A stretch of DNA of 64,000 bases from Edaphochlamys debaryana (taxonomy: Eukaryota > Chlorophyta > Chlorophyceae > Chlamydomonadales). The stretch covers positions 62,001-126,000 of the forward strand of contig JAEHOE010000034.1 in NCBI GenBank assembly GCA_016858145.1, given 5' to 3'. Below the pieces are notes generated by a model. It made no database searches. It was not told where the DNA came from and saw only the letters and a program-made list of their open reading frames with translations. The position numbers were made by a program, and so were the translations under genes. This document shows positions 1 to 11,000 of the stretch, piece by piece (the stretch's first letter is position 1; the number at the start of each line of letters is the position of its first letter).

Positions 1-301
1 AGGGAGGCGGGAAGCAAGGGAGGAGGGCTGAGAGCCACGACAGGGAGCAAGGCGCGCGGAGCAAGAGACGGCCCGTCCGCGCCCAGCCCCAAGCACCCTG
101 GCGTCATCCCACCCACGCGCCTGCACCACCCGCCCATGCCCACCTGCCCAAACAAGCACGAGGTACCCAGCAACGCCTGCCCGGGCCGCAGAAGGTAAGC
201 GCCTGGCCTGTACGGAGAGGGAGGCGGGAAGCAAGGGTGGAGGGCTGAGAGCCACGACAGGGAGCAAGGCGCGCGGAGCAGGAGACGGCCCGTCAGCGCC
301 C
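1..301. repeat. Direct repeat, two 84-bp copies 217 bp apart
   Basis: Bases 1-84 recur at 218-301 with only a few mismatches, an offset of 217 bp. The first copy is cut by the window edge, so a longer tandem array may continue to the left. It lies just beyond the 3' end of the KDZ transposase gene and could be a subterminal repeat of that transposon. No gene is seen in 1-368. Confidence 0.85.
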
Positions 302-368
302 GGCAGAGCTCCACGCTGCCGCCCCACCCACCTGGACCTGGATGCCCGCCCACGTGCGGGGTGCGTGG

Positions 369-3300
369 TCATGGCATGGAGAGGAGCCTCTCGCTGGCCC
401 CAAGGGCGGTGTGAAGCGCCTGGATGTCTGCCAAGTGGCAGTCCAGCAGGTGCACGCTGCCTTGGCAGCCTGTGGCAGCTTTCGCCGCACGTGCGGCTCT
501 GATGCACGCCAAGGCCCCGCTGATCCAGTTCTCGAGCCGGCTCTTATCCATCTGCACGTAGCCCAGGTGCTCACGAGCCCGAGCCAACTCGGAGGCGGCT
601 TCGTGACACTTCCGGCCATGGAACAGGTTGAGTGCGGCATCGGAACTGGATGGGGTTGCCCACGGGGGCTGGCGGCCGGGCACATACAGCCCTTTGACCT
701 GGTCCTCCGTCAGGCGCTGAACGCTGCTGGGACCCAGCTGCATGCCCTGCCATACGTACATCTCGTCTAAGAGAGTGCGGATCTGCGACCGCTTACGCTT
801 CAGCCGACTCTGGATGCGCTTGGTTTCCCGATCTGCGCACCCAGCCTGCGCGCGCTCCTGCTGGCCGTGCTGCACCTCCAGGACGTACGCGCCGATGCGG
901 GCCTGGCACCTACGGCACAGACGGTACTTAAGGGCAGCCCTCCATCGACCGGGCTCCAGCCAGGCTTTCATCCCGCAGCGCACCTGCTAACTTCGCGCTC
1001 GCATAGCCTTTGGAGGGCGGCGTCGAAGGGGCCATGGCCGCGCTTCCACTGCTTCCAGCCGTCCGGGAGCAGCCCATGCTTCCCCTCGAGCCGCCGCAGG
1101 GCAGCATCCACCTTCGTGATCTGGGCGCTGGTGCTTGCCGCGGCCAGCGCAACAGCGGAGCTACTGGACACAACGGCGAGTGAGGGGGCTTTGTCCTTGA
1201 GCCCCTCCATCTCCGCGCGGCGCAGGCGCAGCAGGACGTAGTCCATCTGAGGAAGCGGAAGAGGCCGGGGCGGCTTTGTTGGCGCCCTGATCTACGTGGT
1301 GGTTGTACCCTGGCTACGCCCCACGTGCCCAAACACACCTGCCACGCGTCCGTGTCACCGGGGACACCTCCTGGCGGCGAAGTGCCGACAGCAGACTGCA
1401 CGAAGCGAGCTGCCGCTGCTGCTGGATCCTCAACTCCGGCGGCCCGGGCGGCCGACTCCGCCTTGCGCACCTCCACCTCGGACTCGCCTGCGGTGTTCAT
1501 GCACGCAAGGGTCACAGACACGCACTTACGGACCTTGACCAACACCACCCAGCCAGTAAGAACACACTCACGAATCTTAGCCACGGTGCGCTTGTAGGCT
1601 CGGACCAGGAGCTGGACGACACGCTTGCTCTTAGCTCGCGAGACTGAAGCCAGCGCCATCTCGATGAAGTCCCGGCGCCGTGCGAGGGTCATGTATCTGG
1701 CCAGAGGGCCGACGGGCTGGGGGGGAGCAGGGAAACCAAGAGGCGGGATTGGGCTGAGCTGCAAGGAGGTCACCGTGCGCAAGGTGCTGCTCCTTCGCCC
1801 TGGACAAAAGCCACCAGCGCGCACAACGCCTCACCTTTGTGCTGCTCCACAGCTGCTCAATCTCCTCTCCTATCTGGCGACCAGCTCCCTCCGTGAAGCG
1901 GCCACTGTTGGTCAGCTGGCAGGCCAGGTCGTGGCCTGCCCCATGCATCCAGTTGACCATGATCTTCAGCTGAGCTGCGCTCTGGGGCAGATCTGGCTGC
2001 CGCGCCACGTAGCGGCTCCAGGTGTGCTTGAAGCGGCAGCCAAAGTCGATGTAGACGTGCTTCAGGTCGGGGCGCTCCTTCACCAGGTGCCCGAGCATAA
2101 GGAGGTAGTAGGCGAACTGCTCAGGGGTCTGCATGTCGCAGAAGATGCCGCGCACGGGGAAGCCGTGCATGCACACGGCCCCGCATACGCCGTGCACGTC
2201 CAGAGGACCGCTAGAAGCTGGGGCCTCCGGGCGCGAGCAGTGCAGAGAGGACTGGCACACGCAGGCATCGGCCTCAGCGTCAGCATCTGCGTCGCCCAGC
2301 GTGCTGCGAAGGTTAAGCCGGCCCTGCCCATGAAGGGCTTGCACTCGGGCGTCCACGGGGCCGAAGCAGCTGCTCAGCCGCGGCTTGAGGTCCCTGGACG
2401 CCGCACCGCACGAGGAGTAGTGGCCCAGCTTGTTGCCGCAAGCGTCCATCGCCACCGCCAGCGGGTACGGCGTGTCTGTGGAATGGGTTTACAGTACTGG
2501 TAAGAGTGTGGGGGTGACTGACGAGGTGCCTTGGTTCCGGACCTTGCGCACCTTCGGGCGCCTGCGCTCCTTCTGCGCCCTCGCTACCTATGAAGAGAGA
2601 GGAGTATATAGGTTAGACTATGGCAGGCAACGGCAAGGTTCGGGCTCATGTACCAGCCCATGCGCACCCGGGGGCTGGGGCCGGCGGGAGCAGATTGGAC
2701 ACCCGCACAGTGCGCCTGTGTCCATGCCCGTCACGCCGAGCCGCTGGAGGTCCGTGCACATGAACCGTGCCCGCTGGAAGGCCATGAAGGATGCGAAGAA
2801 GCGCCGGCGGTCCACCGACAGCCGCTCTGGCGAGCACGGCTGATCAGGCAGCTCTGAGTCAGAGTCTGACTCAGTGTCCGACTCTGCAACGGTGCCGGAG
2901 ATGCATGGCGCGCCCACGGCCATAGCTTCGAGGAAGTCCGTGAACCCTGCAGTTGGGGAGGCAGACAAGGTAAGGGGTACGTCACGGCATGACGGGCAGA
3001 GGAAGGGATGAGGCGCAAACCCTCCACCCGCACCGGTGCTTCCCCCATGTGATGGTGGCCGAGAGCGTGAGCCCCCCGTCTCGCCAGACACACCTGTCAC
3101 GCTCAGCCCGTCGCAGCACAGCACGCCATAGGCTTTATGGACTTGGAGGTCGTACCATGCGTGCGCATCGACAGGGGAGCTGACGAAGCAGCCCGCCTCG
3201 ACGGCAGTGGGGGTGAAGGAGTCGCCACACCTCGAGCACTTGGCAGTGCTGAGGTAGACGATGCCGCTGCAGTTCAGGCCCACGTATCGAACTGACATTA

Positions 3301-3907
3301 GGGGAAGCTGTGTCTCCGCGCCGACGACCCAGCTGAACGTGGCTCCGGCGCAGTTGCGGCTGTGAGCTGCGCACAGGCGCTCGCACGCAGAGTCGACACG
3401 CCCCTGGGCAATTGCCAAGATGGCGGCCGCCAGCTCTCGCTCCTGCTGAGCGTGAAGGTGTGCGTGCGTCACGAAGGCCTGCTCCAGCGCTGGCGACGCG
3501 GCGTCCCATGCAGCCTCTTCCCTCTCAACCCGCTGCCTGTGGGCTGCACTCCGCGGATTGGGTAGGGGCGCGCCGGCAGCCGCCGGTGCACCACCATGCT
3601 GGACCCCGGCTCTGGCACGCTTCTTGGCCCCTTGGCCGCCGCGGGGAACGAGCTGGCCGGGGCGAGGGGCGCGCTGATGCTGCTCCTGCGGTGGCGGCGA
3701 TGCCGGTCGCCACGTGGGGGCTGCAGTGACCTTGCTGGGCTCGGAGCGCTGGCCCTGGGGGGTGGATGGAGGTGTGCGGGCATGACGAGGGAGGGGAGAC
3801 TGAGAGAGCGTCCAGCCAGCACGAGAGGGGTCATCCGTCACTGGCCTCCAGCGCCTTGGAGCGCCCGAGCGGGCACTTGCCTTCGGGATGTCGTCACCGG
3901 CCGGCAT
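369..3907 (-). CDS. KDZ transposase (CxC-type), multi-exon
   Basis: This is the transposase of a KDZ DNA transposon. The first long exon (from 3907) holds Cys clusters of the CxC upstream domain, for example CSRCGD, LCPSCRD and CGCPICSRR. After an intron (acceptor near 2,471) comes the catalytic core down to about 1,631. It contains HVYIDFGCRFKHTW, the MVNWMHGAGHDLACQ block, and then GRFTEGAGRQIGEEIEQLWS, matching the D...D-x-C / WH...H...C / GR..GE..E..WS signature of KDZ enzymes. Downstream pieces are the YMTLARRRDFIEMAL segment near 1,690, a Leu/Lys-rich piece at 968-1,246, and a charged C-terminal helical region at 369-983. Frames change between pieces, as expected for spliced exons, but I did not fix every junction, so decay by small indels is possible. 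The start Met at 3907 is simply the first in the open frame. Confidence 0.85.
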
Positions 3908-4298
3908 GTCCCCACATGCGGCAACTGCTGAGTGGTGCCAAAGAGCGCTGCTGGGTCTTGTGCCGGAGCAATCAGGTGTCCAAGTCGCCCGAAATGCCGA
4001 AGCCGCGGCTAGCCGCGGCTGTCAACCGTTGGCCATCCGTTGCGTGGCCAGGGCATAGCCTTCTGGGAAGAAGCTGGCTTGACACGGGCCGTAGAGGCTA
4101 CAGTGGCGTAGTTGCGGGGTTGAACAGAGAACGTCAGGCGTGTTCGCTTTGTGAATGGGGATCAACCTAATGAGGCTCTCCGCAGCCCGCGCGCGACCCG
4201 CTCATGGCTTGCTGAGGGTACGTAGCAACAGTCGTGTGAGGTCTGGGGTCTAACGGTGCAGCAGTGAGGCAGGAGGTGTGCGCAATGTCGCGCGATAA

Positions 4299-4476
4299 CT
4301 CGCAGTCAAGTCGCTATTGCGGCGCGTCTATGGCGGGGGGTGCAGTATAGGTGTGGCGCATATGGCGTGCAAGTCGGCTTCGATGCAGCGCGCTGACTCG
4401 CGGTCAACGCGATAGGGCGTTCCGTCTATGGCGGTGCGGCCAATCGGTGTTCGGGTGTTGGGTGTCCGCATATGAC
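4299..4476. repeat. Imperfect tandem repeat, about 96-bp period
   Basis: A block with CTCGC.GTCAA, CGTCTATGGCGG and GCATATG landmarks at about 4,299-4,365 is repeated, diverged, at about 4,396-4,476. It lies upstream of the KDZ transposase and may be part of that element's end. No gene is seen in 3,908-4,671. Confidence 0.6.
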
Positions 4477-4671
4477 GGTCACCGCCATTGATCTCCCCCC
4501 CTCATAGACGGAAAGTTACCGAGAGACCTGGCTGAATACGGGGTCCCCCTTCCCGCCACCCACGCCCCATCGACCCAGATCACCAGCCCTGGCTGCAAGA
4601 CCAGTGACATCCAATGCTTGTCCTCCGTCGACTCCGCTGCTGGTGGCTGCTCTGCAAAGTTCTTCTCAGGG

Positions 4672-4676
4672 TTACA
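4672..4676 (-). terminator. TGTAA poly(A) signal for the SWI3 gene
   Basis: TTACA on the plus strand, i.e. TGTAA on the gene strand, lies 367 bp after the SWI3 stop codon. TGTAA is the usual volvocine polyadenylation signal, and this is a typical 3' UTR length. Confidence 0.6.
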
Positions 4677-5042
4677 CTGGGCAGGCCGGTGGGCTGAGGT
4701 GCGTTCGGCGCCTCCACACCCGTCAACTCTGCTGGGGTCCTCAGACCGTGCCGCGGGGGCCGGGGATCCCCAGTTCCAGAGCCCCGTAATGCCCCACATG
4801 CCACATCCTGCGTAAATGGCGCATTGCCAAAGCGTGCCGTCCCTGTCTGTCTGTCTGCTGTCTCGCGATCATCCATGCTCGCTGCATGTCCCCTGCACCG
4901 CCAAATCTCCCGGCACCGCCACACCAACTTCCGCCTCCGTCCCTCCCTCCCGCCTCCCCTGCTCCCCCTCCCTCCGCCAGCCCGGCATCGACGCCCTCGC
5001 CCCTCACAGCCCATCCCTAGCCCCCGCATTCCTGCCCTACCC

Positions 5043-8000
5043 CTACCCCGCCCCCGGCGCCGCGCCGCCCCCGCTGGCCCCCCCGCGCGCCCGCGCCCTG
5101 CGTGCGTCCCTCAGCGCCCGCCGCTGCTCGTCCAGCTTGCGCCGGGCGTTCTCCAGCTGGGTGCGCTCCGAGTCGAGTGCCTGCGTGGGGAGGGTGTGTG
5201 GGGAGGGAGGTGGGCAGGCAAGACGGGGCGTAGGCATAGGCAGGCGTCGGGATGAACACGTGGATGTGCGGTGCCTTCGAGTGGGTGCGCGTCTTGCTTT
5301 GCTGTGCTGGGACGAGGTCCTTGCGCCCTGGCGCGGAAGGAGGGCCCTGTCCGCGCGCTGTGTGCCTTGACTACTAAACCATAGCCCACGTGCCAGAGAT
5401 ACACACGCCCCGGCAGCCCCCCTCCGCCACCCCACCTGCTCCACGTCCTCCAGGTACTTGATCTTGAGACCCAGCTTGGACACCGCCACCTCCACGATCG
5501 CCGCCATGGTCTCCACCGCCTCCGCCTCGGCTTCGTCAGCAAGCAGCCGAGCCCGCGCCACCGCCGCCGCCAGCCCCGCCGCCGCCGCCGAGCGCATGCG
5601 CGCAGCGCTGACGGGCGCGGCGCAGGGGTCCGGCGGCGGCGGCGTGGGCGCCTGCGGCGGCGGCTCGGCGGCGGCGGTGGCGGCGGCGGCGCCGTCAGCC
5701 GGCGGCGCGGCGGCGGGGGCAGCGGGGGCAGCGGCGGCGGCAGCGCCGTCGACGTCCATGGCCGTCGGCCCGGCGGCGGCGCCGTCGGCGGGAGCTGGAG
5801 CTGCAGCCGTGCTGTCGGGGGCTGCCGTCGGCCCTGCTGCGGGCTGGTCCGGGGCCGCGGGTGCAGACGCCGCCGCCGCCGTACTTGCCGCCGGCGCCGG
5901 CGCCGGGCGCTTGGTCTTGGGCTCCGGCGCGGGTTCCTCCTCCGCCAGGACCTTTGGGCGATGTGGGTCGGGCGGGCCGGACACCAGCAGGCCACGTAAG
6001 CAAGCATTCAGTGGTCACCGCCCCTTGGTGCGTCTGTCCTGATCCACCCCTCAGCCCTGCCCCTGCCCCCAGCCCCGCCCCATGCACCCACCCACCTCAA
6101 GCGCCCGCTGTGCTGCCGCTGCGCCCACCCGCGGCCCAACGATCTGGGTTGGGCGGAGAAGGGGATATGAGGGGCCGCGCAGGAATCAAGGGTCAGCACA
6201 ACAGACCGACAACGGGTCAAACGGAGGATAACGAGATGAGGGCGAGGACGGGGTGTGAGCACGGCACGTGAGCAATGCCGGAGCTGGGCTTGGGCCCCGC
6301 TACCCTCACCACATTTACATGGGGCATGCCATCAGCGCCAGCACAGGGCCCAGTGCCTGCCCCTGAAGCACGCAACTCCCTATACCACCATCCCCGTTCC
6401 TTCCCTTTCCTTGCCTCGCACAGCCTCGTCCCTCCTGCCCCTTACCGTACCTGCGTCAGGAAAGCAACCAGAGCCAGGACGGGGTTGGCCGCGTCAGCAA
6501 ACGGCATCAGCTCCTCATCCGCAATATTGTTCAGCGGCGTGAAGCCGCCAGCCGCCGCCGCAGCAGCGCTGGCAGCGCCGCCGGCGGCAGCCGCCGCGGC
6601 GGCGGCGGCAGCGCGCTGGCGGGCGGCGGCCGCCGCGGCGGCGCCCTGCTGTAGCCGGATGCCCGTGCCGGGGGCGCCGGCGGCGGCAAGGGGCACGGGG
6701 CCCGCACGTGCGCCCGCGCCGGCCTGTACGGCAGCAGGAGTACGGAGTGCACGGGATTGAGATGGGGTGGTCGGCCGAGCACAGATCCTCACGCCCTAGC
6801 ACAGGCACAGGTGGACGCACTGGGGCAGTGCACGGTACAACCACATGGTACGACACGGTTGATCCATGCTGTGATAAGTACGAGAAAACCTGCCGTACCT
6901 CCATGTCGTCCAGGAAGGCATCCTCGATGGGCAGTTGAAGGAAGTGGAGGATACAGGACACCTGGGGTGGGTGGGGCGTGGGGGCAGACAAAGGGAGGAG
7001 GCCCGGAGGGACCGGAGCATTGATTGGGGTGATGAGGGCATGGCTGTAAACGGCGTGGAGGGTGCCTCTCGCAGCAGCTGCTCCAGGGGTGGCATGATGG
7101 TAGACCGGGCAATCGTGCGGGAGCCGCGTTGAGGTGCCGCGAGTTCTTGCAGCAGGCACCCCCCCGCCCACCCCAACCGCCCTGGCACCCTCATCTCTTC
7201 ATGGGAAAGCTAGGTACTCCCACCCCCCCTCCCCGCCCCACCTGGCTCTTGGTCCCCACGTGCTCCGCCACCTCCGCCCAGTTGTCGCCGTACATCTCCA
7301 GCCCCTCTAGCAGCAGCAGCGTCTCCTGCTGGGACCAGGCGCCCTGACAGGGTTAGGGGGAGGGGGGGGAGGGGAGGAGGGCAGGGAAATTGGGGAGGTG
7401 CAGGCAGGGAAGGGCATGCGTCATGAGGCCAGGAGCCCACAAGACAAGCGCGCCCGCACGACCCACATGACCACCCTCTCCGCCTAGTCTCATCCCGCCC
7501 CCCTCCCTTCTCCCGGACTCCCTCCCGTCTCACCTCGGGGCCCGGCGTGCCGTGCGGGTTGCCCACCGCCACCCCCACGGCCCCCACCGCCGCCGCCGTG
7601 GGCCCCAGCCCCTGCCGCGCCCGGCCGTCTATGCGCACAAAGTCTCGTGCGGTGCTGCCGGGCGGGAAGCGGCCCTCGAGGAAGGCGGCGGGGCAGAGGT
7701 CGATGTCGGGGAACTTGGTGCAGTGGTAGCTGGAGAGGAGGGAAGGGGGAAGGACGGGAAAGAAGGGGTGTGTTTTGGTTGACACGAGCGACACGGCGGC
7801 GGAGAGGAGTAGAGGTCGATGTCAGGGTAGTCGGTGCAGTGGTAGCTGTGATACACGCTTTCCCCCTGCATCCCCCCTGCCCCCACCGCAGGTCGGAGCA
7901 GTCCACCCAGGGCATGGCGGCGCAGAAGATGCGGGGGCGGCTGCCGGGGGGCTCCCCCGCGGCCCGGTTGAGCGCCTGAGGGGGGTGGGCGCGGCGTGTT

Positions 8001-11000
8001 TCAGTGTGAGCGGGATCGCGTCGCCTTCACACTGGGGTCGCGGGAAGAGCGTGGAGTGCGGTGCATAGGAATGCATGGTATGAGGGGAGGCGGTCACTTG
8101 AGGCCCCCCACAGATGCCCGTGCGTAGCTCACCGTCCCCGCCCCCGCCCCTGGCCCTCTCGTCATCATGCTAAGAACTCCCCTTCCACCCCACCCCCCCG
8201 GGCCCTGCCGCCCTGGTCTCTGCCCACCTGCTGGGTGCGTGCGGCCCGCCCCACCGCATGCGCCCCCGCACCCCCGCCCGAGGCGGCGGCGGCGGCCGCA
8301 TCCGCCACCGAGGGCCGCGGCAGGTTCAGCAGGGCGGCTGGGGGGGGGAAGAGGGACGCGGGTGGGTGGGTGGTGTTGGTGGGTGGGTGGGAAGTGGAGG
8401 AGGTGAGGGGAGAAGGGAGAGGGGAGGAGGGGTCCGGGCTAGAGGGGACTGGGTTATGTCCGCGAGGCACGTCCGCAGCGTTGCGGTGCGGTACCACAGC
8501 TGTACGGGGGCCAGCCCCGGGCCAGCCACGTGCCAGCAACGCAAGGGCCCACAAAGCACTGACCAGACACGCTGCAACCATGGCACAGCGCTGCCTCGAT
8601 GCACGCACCTTTCCCGTTGCCGCCCCTGTGCCGCCCTCAAACCCGACCAGGCCCAGCCCCAGGCCCAGGCTCGGTCCCAGACGGGACCCTTGCGCGCTGC
8701 CCGAACAAACCGCCCACTGCCCCCGCCCCCGCCCCTGCACTCACACTGCCCCGGCGCCGCCGCCACAGCGAGCAGCGTCACCGATGTGCCGGGGGGGCCC
8801 AGCACCTGAGGGGGAGGGGGGGGAGGGTGTCTGATACCGAGCGGGGTCGCGTCGCCTACGCCTACCCGGTGCGGGTTTCGTCCAGGCGCGGAGTGCGGAG
8901 CTCGTGTGCGGAGTCGGGGGCAGTTGGTATCCGTATGCTGTGGCGAGTGGTTTCGGCCGGGCAGGTCATCATTGGGGCGCTTGCGCGGCACGCCTAACGA
9001 CACCCGGCCCCCACCCCTACGCCCCCCCTTGGCCCTGCCCATTTCGCCGCCCTCCCTCCCGCTTTCCTTCCCCCCCGCCCTCCCGCCCGCTGGCCCCCGG
9101 CCCGCACCCCCCGCTTGCCTGCGTGAAGGGGTTGGGCCCGTCCGCCCCCCCGCCGCCCCCCTTGGGCCAGGGCGCGTCCACCGCTGAGAAGTTGATGAGG
9201 CCCCAGTAGTCCAGAAACGTCCACACTCTGGGGGGGGGGGAGTGGGGGGGGGAGCGGCGGAGGGGGATTGACGTTGGCGTGTGTGTGCGCGTGATTGCGT
9301 GGGGGGGAAAGAGATAGGGAAAGAGGGAGACGGACTATGCGGCTTGAAGTCTGGCCTCGCCACACATTAAGCCATGCTCGCCCCTGCTGTGCCCCCAACC
9401 CGGCTGGACCTCGGTGCGCATCGGGCTCGCCGGCCGCCGCCTTATCGTTCCCGCTCGACAAAATACCGCTGCTGTACCCCTCCCTGCTGTGCCCCTTCTG
9501 TGCCCTGCCGGCTGTGCCCCTGCTGTGCCTCTGCTGTGCCCCTGTCGTCGCCCGGCCTTCCACGTTCGACCGCTGCTGGCCCCTTCGACGTGTCCACGTC
9601 TAGGCCTCACCACACACCAAGCCAAGCTCGCCCCTGCTGTGCCTCCACCCCGCCCCCCAACCCCCTCACCGGTGGATGGCCGTCACGTCCCCCTGCAGCC
9701 GGCTGCGGGCCTCCCCGAACGTGAGCCGCCGGGACGGGTCCTCCCTGGGCGTGGGGGTCGGGTGGGGTGGAAGAGGGAAATGCGCGGGTCAGAAACCAAC
9801 CTGCTGGGTTGCGCAGACCGGAGTGAAGGCTCATGGAGCATGCAGGATCCAGTGGCAGTTATCCATGATCCACGATCCATGAGTCACGAACCATGACTTG
9901 CCTGACGCCCACTCCCCCGCTTCGCCCTCCTGCCCCAACGCTCACCGGTACATGGAAATGAGGGCAGCCCGTAGCGAGCGGTACGTCTGGGGCCGGGAAA
10001 CGGGGCGGCGCGGCAAGTGATGAGCAGTGCACTGCCGTGCCCTCCGCCAGCCTGCCCAACCCCTTCCCTCCCCCGTACCCCGCTCAGCTTCAAACACCCC
10101 CAACGCCTCACCCTCAGCCCCCCAACCCCTCACCCACCTCGGGAGTTCGGTGCGGAGACTGTCCGTCGAAGAAGTCCGACAGGTACTGCCGCTCGAAGTT
10201 GTGGAGCCCGTTCAGGCTGAACCAGCTGGGGTGAATGGGGTCGTGTGGATGGGGGGGGGGGGGAGAGCCGTTGGGGGAGGGGGGACGTTGGGGGAGGGGA
10301 AAGAGGGCTTCGTGCGAAGCGGGACGCATCGACATTGAACCAGCTGGGGGGGTTGTTGGGAGTGGGGGCTGAGGGGTGGGACGAAGCGGAGATGGCAAAG
10401 GTGGATTGCTCGGTGCTTCCCAGAGCCCCAGATCCCAGACCCAGGCCCAGACTCCTCACTTGGCGTACGACGGTATGATGTGCGGCTCCTTGCGGGTGCC
10501 GTACACGGGGCCCGGGGCGGCCTTGCCGGCGGCGCCGCCCACGCCGCCGGGCTGGCTGGCGGGGCCTGCCAGGTGCCGGGGGGGCTGGGGGCAGGTGCGG
10601 GAGGTCCAAGGGGAGGGAAGAAGCGAGGTTTTGGCTTTAGTGGTTTTAAGGTTACTGAGCGGTGGTATCAGACCAGCGGTGGAGGCGGTGGAGACAAGGA
10701 CAGGTGCTGTGAAGCCATCTCCCTCCTTGGGCACCCCCCACGCCACGCACCTGGGGTGGGGGCACGAAGGCGGTGCCGGGGGGCAGGGGCGCGCGGGGCA
10801 CGGCGGCGGGGGCGCCGTTGGAGGGGGGCAGCTGGCCCTGCGGGGTGGGGGCCCGGGCGTGGGGTGCGCGAACGTCGAAACCCGTAACGTCTTTCCAAGG
10901 CCTAAGCCAAGGCGCCCTTTGCACAACAGGCGCCGCCAAGCCTCCGGCAACTCAGCTTGCTGCCACACAGGTATCTTACCGGGGGCCCTGTCCCTTGACG

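Larger units (their letters stand above)
1..4500 (-). mobile_element. KDZ-type (Kyakuja/Dileera/Zisupton) DNA transposon, ends not resolved
   Basis: The transposase gene at 369-3907 is flanked on both sides by short tandem repeats (217-bp period at 1-301; about 96-bp period at 4,299-4,476), which would suit subterminal repeats of a cut-and-paste element. I could not find convincing terminal inverted repeats or a target-site duplication. The limits given are therefore only the span of element-like sequence, and the left end may lie outside the window. Confidence 0.6.

Noticed and set aside
5458..6042. Long Ala/Gly-rich plus-strand frame
   Set aside because: Mirror of SWI3 exon 26, created by GCC/GGC runs; no motif and no splice logic.
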